DNA of 8,489 bases. Source: Clostridium sp. GTDB lineage: Bacteria; Bacillota; Clostridia; Clostridiales; Clostridiaceae. The notes under the pieces were generated by a model. The model had not been told where the DNA came from. It ran no database searches and was given only the letters and a program-made list of their open reading frames with translations. Numbering within the stretch: the stretch's first letter is position 1; each line of letters begins with the position of its first letter. Below, in pieces: positions 1 to 7,046 of the stretch. Location: contig JAAZGI010000045.1 in assembly GCA_012511315.1 (NCBI GenBank), positions 1 to 8,489 on the forward strand. The letters are read 5' to 3'. Both the position numbers and the translations under genes were made by a program.

Positions 1-428
1 GAGCAACCCAAACGATCCAATTGACCCATGATTTTGCCTCGATATTCTTTGGCCCAAGCCCAAGTATGTTCTAAAAACTTTTCGCGACCAATTTCAGATT
101 TCACAATGCCTTGATCTAATAGTTCATTTTCAACTTTAACTTCTGTGGCAATGGAGGCATGGTCTTGACCTGGCAACCAAAGGGCTGAGTAGCCTTGCAT
201 CCGTCGAAAACGAATCAAAATATCCTGAAGGGCATTGTCAAGGGCATGGCCCATATGAAGCTTTCCAGTGATATTCGGCGGTGGCATCATTATGGTATAA
301 GGTTTCTTATCCGGATCAACACTTGGCGTGAAATAACCCTGCTCAAGCCAGTGAGCGGTTAATCGTTCTTCAAACTTCTTGGGATCATAGGTTGTCGCAA
401 GATCCGTTTTTAATCGTTTATCTTCCAT
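1..428 (-). CDS. valS: Valyl-tRNA synthetase, N-terminal part (cut by window edge)
   Basis: Charges tRNA-Val with valine in the cytoplasm as a class I aminoacyl-tRNA synthetase. Only the first 142 codons and two bases are present; the rest lies beyond position 1. I translated this stretch by hand. Residues 49-63 form the class I signature [15 protein letters not shown], with the HIGH-type motif HMGH at 58-61. Residues 83-95, [13 protein letters not shown], match the conserved block after it in ValRS; the family commonly has Thr where this protein has Gln88. The ATG at 428-426 is preceded by TGAGGA about six bases upstream, a moderate ribosome binding site. The gene follows the hydrolase gene by 68 bases on the same strand, and both lie downstream of a valine-type T-box, which independently supports the identity. 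A promoter-like sequence at 477-504 may add T-box-independent transcription. Confidence 0.96.
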   Translation of the reverse strand, partial: MEDKRLKTDLATTYDPKKFEERLTAHWLEQGYFTPSVDPDKKPYTIMMPPPNITGKLHMGHALDNALQDILIRFRRMQGYSALWLPGQDHASIATEVKVENELLDQGIVKSEIGREKFLEHTWAWAKEYRGKIMGQLDRLGC

Positions 429-476
429 ATTTTGTCCTCAACTTTCTTATTTATAAACTTACTAATCTATTTAAAT

Positions 477-504
477 ATTATAAATCATCATAAACTTTAT
501 TCAA
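477..504 (-). promoter_or_regulatory. Possible internal promoter for valS
   Basis: On the minus strand, TTGAAT (504-499) is separated by 16 bases from a perfect TATAAT (482-477). It overlaps the last codons of the hydrolase gene and lies about 50 bases before the valS start. It would let valS be transcribed without passing the T-box. The surroundings are very AT-rich, so a chance match is possible. Confidence 0.4.
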
Positions 505-1123
505 TAAATCGATCAATATCGTCTAACACCTCTTCCAGAATTCGAAGAGAATCGTAGACTACAGGCGCATTCAGACTATGGTCAGCTCCATGAACAATCT
601 TTAGCCGGTCTTCTTTGTCCCCCAGTAATTTAAATGCCCTGTTATGATCTAACAGCCGATCTTCACTGCCACTAACGGCCATAAAATCTGTTTTTGCCAT
701 GGCTTCCACCATCTGATTAAGGGGCGTTAGATAAATACAGCGAGGAGAATAGCCCTCTCCCATCGCTACAGCAGTTTCTGCGGCAAATAAAGCCCCCACA
801 CTCTTTGAAATAAAAATCAAATCCTTCCTTTGGCTGTCTTCGGCTAGTACCTGCTCAATGACACCTTTAATGAGGTGCTTCATGGTATAGCTGGTGCGTT
901 CATTTAAAGGGAATTTTCCGTAAGATAAAATCAACAAGTTGTAACCTTTAGCCATGGCTAAGCGAAGGGGGTAATACAGCAGTGGTTTGTTCACCGTATA
1001 ACGCTTCCCTGGAAAAATTACGCAAAGACCCCGGGAGTCAGGGTGTTCCAGCAAGGTACTGTTTAGGCGAACATCTTGATATTCTGATTTAATGATGCGG
1101 CGTTCCATTCGTTCTTTTTTCAA
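497..1123 (-). CDS. Small alpha/beta-hydrolase family protein in the valS operon
   Basis: A 208-residue cytoplasmic protein of the alpha/beta-hydrolase fold; its substrate is unknown. Residues 37-39 (FPG in VIFPGK) fit the oxyanion-hole strand-loop. The nucleophile elbow is SKSVG, making Ser108 the likely nucleophile; the first Gly of the usual GxSxG is replaced by Ser. Asp155 in GSEDRLLD (or Asp159) and His182 in GADHSL complete a plausible triad. No signal peptide or membrane segment is seen. I start it at TTG (1123-1121) because GGAAGGAG lies nine bases upstream. The next in-frame ATG (1108-1106) is too far from that site, and an upstream ATG at 1249 lies inside the T-box, before its terminator. 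It is the first gene after the valine T-box and is followed by valS after 68 bases, so it should rise when tRNA-Val is uncharged. A role linked to valine or tRNA metabolism is inference only. Confidence 0.85.
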   Translation of the reverse strand: MKKERMERRIIKSEYQDVRLNSTLLEHPDSRGLCVIFPGKRYTVNKPLLYYPLRLAMAKGYNLLILSYGKFPLNERTSYTMKHLIKGVIEQVLAEDSQRKDLIFISKSVGALFAAETAVAMGEGYSPRCIYLTPLNQMVEAMAKTDFMAVSGSEDRLLDHNRAFKLLGDKEDRLKIVHGADHSLNAPVVYDSLRILEEVLDDIDRFIE

Positions 1124-1140
1124 TTGACTTCTCTCCTTCC
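1121..1140 (-). promoter_or_regulatory. Ribosome binding site deciding a TTG start
   Basis: GGAAGGAGAG on the minus strand (1140-1131) is the only strong Shine-Dalgarno sequence in front of the hydrolase reading frame. It sits nine bases from TTG at 1123-1121, but about two dozen bases from the next ATG. Confidence 0.75.
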
Positions 1141-1176
1141 CAATAACTATTTTAAAAAAAGTGTATAAAAATATAC

Positions 1177-1210
1177 AAAAAGGGCCTTCGTCATATAAGG
1201 ACGAAGACCC
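1177..1210 (-). terminator. Intrinsic terminator of the T-box
   Basis: GGGTCTTCGTC (1210-1200) pairs over 11 bp, with one G-U, with GACGAAGGCCC (1192-1182) around a seven-base loop, and is followed by five T. It is the default OFF structure of the T-box. No separate terminator is visible after the 1445-residue gene upstream, so it may also stop readthrough from there. Confidence 0.93.
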
Positions 1211-1372
1211 GTGGTACCACCTTAATTCCCACGTAACATGGGCACTCATAAATTAACGATCATCTAGACCGGTCTCGGTTAATACAATAGGTTCACCGGG
1301 ACAGCATCGAAAAGCGACCTTCAATTAAACGTGCCTTACAAATCTCTCAGCCAATGGATCCACTCTCTTTAA
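1177..1372 (-). promoter_or_regulatory. T-box riboswitch leader, valine specificity (GUC specifier)
   Basis: This leader RNA binds uncharged tRNA-Val and switches between terminator and antiterminator, controlling the hydrolase and valS genes. The T-box core AAGGTGGTACCAC occupies 1223-1211. Its TGGT fits the ACCA end expected of tRNA-Val. An antiterminator can form between CGTGG (1233-1229) and CCACG (1214-1210), incompatible with the terminator at 1210-1177. Stem I begins near AGAGAGTGG (about 1369-1360). The specifier region reads GAAG-GTC-GCTTTTCGATGCTG, which aligns with the common T-box pattern GAAN-codon-ACTTTGGAGCTG, giving GTC (1318-1316), a Val codon. A stem III candidate pairs TTAAC with GTTAA between 1282 and 1253. 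Promoter elements lie at 1467-1439. The T-box call is very secure, and the specifier is well supported by the downstream valS. Confidence 0.95.
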
Positions 1373-1417
1373 AGGTTTTTTTAATTTACTCTTCTTTTCT
1401 AAAACGCTTTTTACTAT

Positions 1418-4400
1418 TTAATTGTCTTCGATATAGTCATTATAACTTTCTTTGCTTAGAACATCAACCAAAACACTTCCCACTTTCTTAGTAAGAGAAG
1501 GGTTTAATTCAATGATTTCCTTACCTTCTAAGTTTTTAAAGGCTACGGATAACATGAGTTTTATACGGTTGAGTTGGTTAACCTCCGAAGCACCTGGATC
1601 ATAGTCAATGGCAGCGATGTTCGCTTCAGGATGAACTTCCCTTAATTTTTTAATCATGCCTTTACCAGTGACATGGTTGGGTAGACAAGCAAAAGGTTGC
1701 ATACAGATAATATTATGAACCCCGTCATGGAGAAGTTCTAACATTTCGCCGGTTAAAAACCAGCCTTCTCCTGTCATGTTACCTAGCTGCAGAACTTCTT
1801 CTGTCTTACTGGCTAATTCATAAATTGAAGCCGGTGGCGTAAAGCGTTTTGACTTCTTCAAAGCTTTTTTCATGGCTTTCCGGAAAAACTCTATTCCAGC
1901 GATGCCTATGTGACCGGTAATGGCTGAAGATAACTTTCCACCTAAATTCTTATATTTATAGTCTGAATTTAAAGAGGAATATAGGAAGAAATCTGTTAAA
2001 TCAGGCATCACCGCTTCGGCACCCTCTGCTTCTACCACATCAACCACTGAGTTGTTGGCTGTGGGGTGAAATTTAACTAAGATTTCACCTACAAGGCCAA
2101 CCTTTGGTTTCACTAAGTCTTCATGGATTGCAAATTCATCAAAGTCCTTTACGATGGCTCGGCAATTTTTTTCATATTCAAAGAAGTTTCCCTTCTCTAA
2201 GCTTTGCATACAGCGGTTCACCCAATAATCATATAAGGCATTGGCAGACCCTGGGGTTTTCTCATAAGGCCGCACCCGATATAGTACTCGCATTAATAAG
2301 TCGCCATAGATTATGCCTTGAGCAGCTCTTGAGATGGTGGGCAAATCAAAGTCCATGCCTGGGTGGTTTTCAAAACCTTGAACTGAAAGGGGTACGCAAG
2401 GAATATCTGCAAAGCCGGCATCTTTTAATGCTTTTCGAATGAAAGCCACATAGTTTGTGGCCCGGCAGCCGCCTCCTGTTTGGGTGATCACAACGGTGGT
2501 ATTGTTTAAATCATATTTGCCCGACTGGAGGGCATGGATCAGTTGGCCGGTAACCAGGATACTGGGATAACAAGCATCGTTGTTCACATACTTAAGACCC
2601 GCCTCCACCGCCTCTTTGTCAACCTCTGGCAGAATCTCAACATTGAAACCAGAATGGTTTAAGGCCGCTTCGATAAACTGCATATGAATGGGTGACATTT
2701 GAGGGGATAAAATGGTATGTTCTTTCTTCATCGACTTGGTAAACGTGACTGGAGTATAGTCGATTTCCTGAAGTACTGGCTCGTAATGATTACGACGCCG
2801 TTCTTCCATAGCTGCCTTAAGGGAGCGAATTCGAATTCTGGCTGCGCCTAAGTTATTGCCTTCATCAATTTTTAAGCAGGTATAAATCTTACCGACTCGA
2901 GCTAAAATTTCTTGCACTTGATCTGTGGTTACAGCGTCAAGGCCACAACCAAAGGAGTTGAGCTGAACCAGTTCTAAATCGTCCTGTTGAGTAACTACTG
3001 AAGCTGCATGATAAAGTCTCGAGTGATAGGCCCACTGGTCAATGCCTCGAAGATCTAAATCTTCTGACTCATCTAAGTGACAAACGGCATCTTCACTTAA
3101 GACCGCCATTCCATAGGATGTAATGACATCCGGAATTCCATGATGAACTTCTGGGTCAATATGGTAGGGGCGACCGGCTAGAACCACTCCTTTGATATCA
3201 TGCTCTTTCATATAAGCTAAGGTTTCTTCCCCATAGGCGCGGATATCTGCTCGATAAGCATCTTGTTCGGCAAAACCAATGCGGCAAGCTTCTTCCCATT
3301 CCCCTAAGGAGATTCCAAATTTCGAATTAAAAATCTGATAAAGTCGCTTTGGTAGTTTGCCTCGATCTCCTAAGTTTAGGAATGGATTCATGTAATCCAC
3401 CTTATTGCCCATCAAATTGTCAACGTTGTTTTTGATGACTTCAGGATAGGAAGTTACAATGGGGCAATTAAAGTGATTGTCTGCATCGACAAATTCTTGT
3501 TGTTCATGGGTAACACAAGGGTAGAAAATCAAATCCGGATTTTTTCGGATGAGCCACTCAATATGACCATGAACTAATTTCCCTGGATAACAAACGGATT
3601 CTGAAGGAATGGTTTCAATGCCCATTTCATAAAGTCCCTTTGAGGACTGAGGGGAAAGCAGAACAGAGAAGCCCAAATGCGTGAGGGCTTGGTGCCAGAA
3701 GGGATAGTTTTCAAAGAGGTTTAAAACTCTTGGAATTCCAACCACGCCACGACTAGCTTCCTCTTTTTTAAGGGATTTGTAGTGCTTAAAGGTTCGATCA
3801 AACTTATAGGCAAAGGCATTTGGAATAGTCGAACGTTCCAAATTTCCTAACGGCCGCTCACAACGATTCCCAGAAATAAATTGTTTATCCCCTGGGAACT
3901 GATTGATGGTGAGCTGGCAGTTGTTTGCACATAAGCCGCATCGGCGCATAGTAGTTTCATAGGTGAAATCATTGATTTCTTCACTGGAACGCAAGGTGGA
4001 CACATAACCTTCTTCAAAACGCTCTTGGGCGATTAAAGCGGCTCCATAGGCTCCCATTAAACCAGCAATATCCGGACGAACTGCCTCCACACCTGACACC
4101 AATTCAAAAGCTCTAAGAACGGCATCATTGTGGAAAGTTCCGCCTTGAACAATAATCTTTTCCCCCATTTCTTTGGGGTCTCGAATTTTTATCACCTTAT
4201 ATAAGGCGTTTTTAATAACAGAATAGGATAAACCGGCTGAAATATCTCCAACACTCGCGCCTTCTTTTTGAGCTTGCTTGACTCTTGAATTCATAAATAC
4301 AGTACAGCGAGTTCCAAGATCCACCGGTGCCCGACTGGTCAAAGCTTCTTTGGCAAAGCCTTGGGGTGTTGTGTTAAGGCCTTTAGCAAAGGTTTCAATA

Positions 4401-5755
4401 AAAGAACCACAACCCGATGAGCAGGCCTCGTTTAAGAGAATGGAGTCAATTACTCCATTTTTAATGCGCAGACATTTCATGTCCTGTCCACCAATATCTA
4501 AAATAAAATCTACGCCATGCAGGAAGTGATCCGAGGCTTTATAGTGGGCAATGGTTTCAATTTCACCAATATCAACGCCTAAGGCTTCTTTAATTAATAG
4601 TTCACCATAACCTGTCACGCAAGAATTAGCGATCCAAACTTGGTCATGGAGTATGCTATAAACTTTTTTAATTTCTTCCACCACTTTGTCCAAGGGTTTT
4701 CCTTCATTGGAACCATAGAAGGAATACACGAGGTTTCGGTCCTCATCCACTAAGGCAACTTTTGATGTAGTTGAACCAGCATCAATTCCTAGATACAAAG
4801 GTCCTTTTACTGTGGAAATATCAACTCGCTCCACTTTTTCTCTAGCGTGGCGTTCCTGGAATTCTTTTAAGTCCGCCTCTGTTTCAAACAGTGGTTTTAA
4901 ACGCGCCACTTCACTAATGGTAATTTCCCGCTTTTTACGCAGTCGCTCCACAATGGTATAAAATGGGGTCGTCTCTGAACTCTCAGACAAAAGAGCTGCT
5001 CCCAAAGCGACGAAGAGGTTGGAATTTGAGGGCGCAATAATGGCGTCCCCTTCTAGTTTTAGGGTTTCAACAAACCGCTCACGCAGTTCAGATAAAAAGA
5101 AAAGCGGACCGCCAAGAAATGCGATGTTCCCGCGAATAGGACGACCACAAGCTAAGCCTGATATGGTTTGGTTCACCACGGCTTGAAAAACAGAAGCTGC
5201 AATATCTTCAGCTTTTGCCCCTTCATTGATTAAAGGTTGAACATCGGTTTTAGCAAACACACCACAACGGGCTGCAATTGGGTAAATTGTGGTGTAGTTT
5301 TTAGCAAGCTCATTTAATCCGTGGGCATCTGTCTTTAAAAGACTGGCCATTTGATCAATAAAAGCTCCTGTACCACCGGCACAAGTTCCATTCATTCGCT
5401 GATCCATTGCTTGTCCAAAAAAGGTGATTTTGGCGTCTTCTCCGCCCAGTTCAATCGCAACGTCGGTTTGTGGTATATAAGTTTCTACAGCACGAGTACA
5501 AGCAATAACTTCTTGAGCAAAAGGAATTCCTAATATTTTGGCAACTCCCATTCCTCCAGATCCAGTAACATTTAAAGTGACCGGAACATCTCCTAAAAGC
5601 TCATATAATTCTTCCACAATTTCCTGGACGCTGCTTCTCACATCTGAAAAATGGCGCCTGTAGGTAGAATGGATTATTTCTTGTGCATCATTTAACACAA
5701 GAATTTTTACAGTCGTTGAACCAACATCCAATCCAATACTATACTTTAATGACAT
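1418..5755 (-). CDS. Fused 2-hydroxyacyl-CoA dehydratase activase / dehydratase-like Fe-S protein
   Basis: A 1445-residue cytoplasmic protein, probably an ATP-driven low-potential electron-transfer enzyme; its substrate is unknown. Activase domain 1 (about 5-258) has phosphate motif GLDVGSTT (8-15), ELGGED (102-107) and cluster cysteines C125 and C164. Activase domain 2 (about 320-580) has GIDAGSTT (323-330), DIGGQD (420-425), C445 and C484. A Cys-rich linker follows (C606, C609, C613, C632). The DUF2229/COG3580-type half (about 670-1000) has C722, C747 and C937; the COG3581-type half (about 1010-1440) has C1062, C1097, C1351 and C1357. These halves resemble HgdA/HgdB and double-cubane cluster proteins. 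In classical systems activase and dehydratase are separate subunits; long fusions like this are known in anaerobes as uncharacterised proteins. The ATG follows AGAGGGG by six bases. It is flanked by recX and the T-box unit, with no CoA-transferase, acyl-CoA dehydrogenase or ferredoxin gene in the window. Family assignment is firm; catalysis is inference. Confidence 0.92.
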   Translation of the reverse strand: MSLKYSIGLDVGSTTVKILVLNDAQEIIHSTYRRHFSDVRSSVQEIVEELYELLGDVPVTLNVTGSGGMGVAKILGIPFAQEVIACTRAVETYIPQTDVAIELGGEDAKITFFGQAMDQRMNGTCAGGTGAFIDQMASLLKTDAHGLNELAKNYTTIYPIAARCGVFAKTDVQPLINEGAKAEDIAASVFQAVVNQTISGLACGRPIRGNIAFLGGPLFFLSELRERFVETLKLEGDAIIAPSNSNLFVALGAALLSESSETTPFYTIVERLRKKREITISEVARLKPLFETEADLKEFQERHAREKVERVDISTVKGPLYLGIDAGSTTSKVALVDEDRNLVYSFYGSNEGKPLDKVVEEIKKVYSILHDQVWIANSCVTGYGELLIKEALGVDIGEIETIAHYKASDHFLHGVDFILDIGGQDMKCLRIKNGVIDSILLNEACSSGCGSFIETFAKGLNTTPQGFAKEALTSRAPVDLGTRCTVFMNSRVKQAQKEGASVGDISAGLSYSVIKNALYKVIKIRDPKEMGEKIIVQGGTFHNDAVLRAFELVSGVEAVRPDIAGLMGAYGAALIAQERFEEGYVSTLRSSEEINDFTYETTMRRCGLCANNCQLTINQFPGDKQFISGNRCERPLGNLERSTIPNAFAYKFDRTFKHYKSLKKEEASRGVVGIPRVLNLFENYPFWHQALTHLGFSVLLSPQSSKGLYEMGIETIPSESVCYPGKLVHGHIEWLIRKNPDLIFYPCVTHEQQEFVDADNHFNCPIVTSYPEVIKNNVDNLMGNKVDYMNPFLNLGDRGKLPKRLYQIFNSKFGISLGEWEEACRIGFAEQDAYRADIRAYGEETLAYMKEHDIKGVVLAGRPYHIDPEVHHGIPDVITSYGMAVLSEDAVCHLDESEDLDLRGIDQWAYHSRLYHAASVVTQQDDLELVQLNSFGCGLDAVTTDQVQEILARVGKIYTCLKIDEGNNLGAARIRIRSLKAAMEERRRNHYEPVLQEIDYTPVTFTKSMKKEHTILSPQMSPIHMQFIEAALNHSGFNVEILPEVDKEAVEAGLKYVNNDACYPSILVTGQLIHALQSGKYDLNNTTVVITQTGGGCRATNYVAFIRKALKDAGFADIPCVPLSVQGFENHPGMDFDLPTISRAAQGIIYGDLLMRVLYRVRPYEKTPGSANALYDYWVNRCMQSLEKGNFFEYEKNCRAIVKDFDEFAIHEDLVKPKVGLVGEILVKFHPTANNSVVDVVEAEGAEAVMPDLTDFFLYSSLNSDYKYKNLGGKLSSAITGHIGIAGIEFFRKAMKKALKKSKRFTPPASIYELASKTEEVLQLGNMTGEGWFLTGEMLELLHDGVHNIICMQPFACLPNHVTGKGMIKKLREVHPEANIAAIDYDPGASEVNQLNRIKLMLSVAFKNLEGKEIIELNPSLTKKVGSVLVDVLSKESYNDYIEDN
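1439..1467 (-). promoter_or_regulatory. Promoter for the T-box/hydrolase/valS unit
   Basis: TTGATG (1467-1462), a 17-base spacer and a perfect TATAAT (1444-1439) on the minus strand match a housekeeping sigma promoter. It lies inside the last codons of the 1445-residue gene. Transcription would start near 1432, about 60 bases before T-box stem I. Spacing and the perfect -10 are good; the -35 matches four of six positions. Confidence 0.65.
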
Positions 5756-5761
5756 TTACAT

Positions 5762-5768
5762 CCCCTCT
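5762..5768 (-). promoter_or_regulatory. Ribosome binding site of the 1445-residue gene
   Basis: AGAGGGG on the minus strand, six bases before the ATG at 5755, supports that start. I saw no convincing sigma-A promoter in the spacer up to recX, where only weak -35/-10 pairs occur. Confidence 0.75.
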
Positions 5769-5774
5769 TAAAAT

Positions 5775-5790
5775 TGCATACATTTATGCA
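5775..5790. repeat. Perfect inverted repeat TGCATA-N4-TATGCA, possible operator
   Basis: TGCATACATTTATGCA is two perfect 6-bp arms around four bases. It lies seven bases upstream of the ribosome binding site of the large fusion gene. Its size and symmetry suit a dimeric repressor site, or a small RNA hairpin near the start. No T-run follows in the minus direction, so it is not a terminator. The regulator is unknown. Confidence 0.4.
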
Positions 5791-5946
5791 GACAAATTCA
5801 ATGGAATCCGCTAGCCGATGCAGTTTGTTGTACCGTGATCAGCAGATTTAGTGCTCTTATCTGTATTTAGGAAATAAGTAATTTTTGAATTTACGTGACA
5901 AAGTTTTAAACAATAACCTGCTTTTTATTGACTTTAATAATTTAAA

Positions 5947-6648
5947 TCACACTTCTTCTTCATAATCTAACTCTTCCAAAGTTAGATTATACACCTTTTT
6001 AATTAAGTTGTAATCATACCCCCTAGACAGAAGAATGCGATAGGTTTTTTCTTTTACCCTTCTTTCTTCTAAGCCACGCCCTCTTAGATTTCGAACCTTT
6101 TTTTTACAGGCCTCTAAGGCAGCTGACTCTTCTTCGTCACCCAATTCATCCAATAGTTCATTGGCGATCTCTCGACTCACACCTTTTTTAGCAAGCTCAT
6201 GCTCTATTGTCCGTGCTCCACGCTGAGCAATCCGCTGTTTTAAATAAAGCTCAGCATATTTTTCATCATCGATAAAGCCATAATCGATTAAGCGCTCCAC
6301 CGTTTTTTGAATCACTTCATCGGAAAAGTTTTTTTCTTTTAGTTTATCCTCAATTTCTTTTTCAGTTCGCATCTTGTAATTTAATAAAAACAATCCATAA
6401 TCTCTGGCTTTCACTAAATCATCTTCGTAAATTAATTGGGTCATCTCTTTCAGCGAAATAACCAAACCTTTTCTAATATTCCGACGATAAACCACCTCAT
6501 CGGACACGAAAAACTCTGGGAAATCTGGATCATCAACTAAATCGCTCCACACCTCCGGAGGCAAGTTTTTTTCTTCATCTTCCCATTGGGCGGTAATTCG
6601 AAGGTACCCTTTCTTTCTTGGAACGACTTCTACTGCCTGTATGATCAT
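5947..6648 (-). CDS. recX: Regulatory protein RecX
   Basis: RecX binds RecA and the RecA filament and modulates recombination and the SOS response in the cytoplasm. The protein has 233 residues, within the usual range for Gram-positive RecX. The hallmark helical repeat is at about 94-135, RTEKEIEDKLKEKNF followed by YGFIDDEKYAELY. A second repeat lies at about 143-169 (RGARTIEHELAKKGVS) and a third at about 196-221 (KTYRILLSRGYDYNLI). Residues 1-75 are a less conserved N-terminal extension. The ATG follows AAAGGAGTG (6662-6654) at good spacing. recA is not in the window, and I saw no GAAC-N4-GTTC-type LexA box in the upstream spacer, so SOS control is not evident. The spacers on both sides (398 and 191 bases) suggest a stand-alone gene. 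A perfect 11-bp inverted repeat lies just before the stop codon. Confidence 0.9.
   Translation of the reverse strand: MIIQAVEVVPRKKGYLRITAQWEDEEKNLPPEVWSDLVDDPDFPEFFVSDEVVYRRNIRKGLVISLKEMTQLIYEDDLVKARDYGLFLLNYKMRTEKEIEDKLKEKNFSDEVIQKTVERLIDYGFIDDEKYAELYLKQRIAQRGARTIEHELAKKGVSREIANELLDELGDEEESAALEACKKKVRNLRGRGLEERRVKEKTYRILLSRGYDYNLIKKVYNLTLEELDYEEEV
5962..5990. repeat. Perfect 11-bp inverted repeat at the 3' end of recX
   Basis: ATAATCTAACT (5962-5972) and AGTTAGATTAT (5980-5990) are exact complements around a seven-base loop, inside the last recX codons. Read on the plus strand, it is followed by ACACC and five T, like a weak AT-rich terminator, but no plus-strand gene precedes it. On the minus strand no T-run follows. 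Confidence 0.7.
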
Positions 6649-7046
6649 TCAGTCACTCCTTTCAAGTCTTATACTTCACAGCTTCAATTCTAATTTTATC
6701 AATCAATTGAATTTCCAATTGTATTATTATTTATTTTCCAATGATTCTTCTTATGCTTCATTTTTTTATTTGTTGTTTAACATGTTTTTAAATTTCATAG
6801 CAATAGATTTTAGCTTCTGAGCTGATTCCTTGACAGTTATTCCTTGTCAGTTATTCATAGCTAGCTATACCCTTGCTGATTCTATAAAAGATTTTTGCTT
6901 TATTGTTCTTTTAATGTTTCACATGTTTCTTTTTATTGGTAAAACAATACCCCTATTATAATACAGTCAGTTTAAAATTTTTAATTTCTAAAATTCCTAG
7001 TATTAGTTTTACTTTATTAGCAAATTAAACTGAGTGGTTTAACGGT
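6649..7046. other. 398-bp AT-rich spacer without a gene
   Basis: I found no reading frame of credible length, no tRNA and no strong terminator between the M16 peptidase and recX. It holds the tandem repeat at 6825-6852, a 12-bp palindrome ATAGCTAGCTAT (6857-6868), an isolated minus-strand TATAAT (6960-6955) without a good -35, and weak AT-only inverted repeats. One of these is TTAAAC/GTTTAA at 7025-7042, just after the peptidase stop. The recX promoter presumably lies here but cannot be fixed. Confidence 0.6.
6825..6852. repeat. Two-copy 14-bp tandem repeat
   Basis: ATTCCTTGACAGTT (6825-6838) is followed directly by ATTCCTTGTCAGTT (6839-6852), one mismatch, then a partial third start ATTC. 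The 12-bp palindrome ATAGCTAGCTAT follows four bases later (6857-6868). This could be a regulator binding array or replication slippage. On the plus strand the units contain TTGACA and TTGTCA, the latter 16 bases before TATACC, but no plus-strand gene follows. Confidence 0.7.

Noticed and set aside
1154..1176. Second hairpin-like element GTATA-TTTT-TATAC followed by seven T after the T-box terminator
   Set aside because: Only five A-T-rich pairs, too weak for a terminator beside the 11-bp stem just before it.
2104..2442. Plus-strand open frame of 112 codons
   Set aside because: Lies wholly inside the well-supported 1445-residue minus-strand gene, with no family resemblance or ribosome binding site; a shadow frame.
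4278..4529. Plus-strand open frame of 83 codons
   Set aside because: Opposite to the conserved activase domain 2; composition is that of an antisense shadow.
5351..5533. Plus-strand open frame of 60 codons
   Set aside because: Opposite to conserved activase domain 1, with no recognisable features.
6830..6871. Plus-strand promoter-like TTGACA and TTGTCA with TATACC
   Set aside because: The -35 matches come from the tandem repeat, the -10 is weak, and there is no plus-strand gene downstream.
7025..7042. TTAAAC/GTTTAA hairpin after the M16 peptidase stop
   Set aside because: Six mostly A-T pairs and no real T-run; not credible as an intrinsic terminator.
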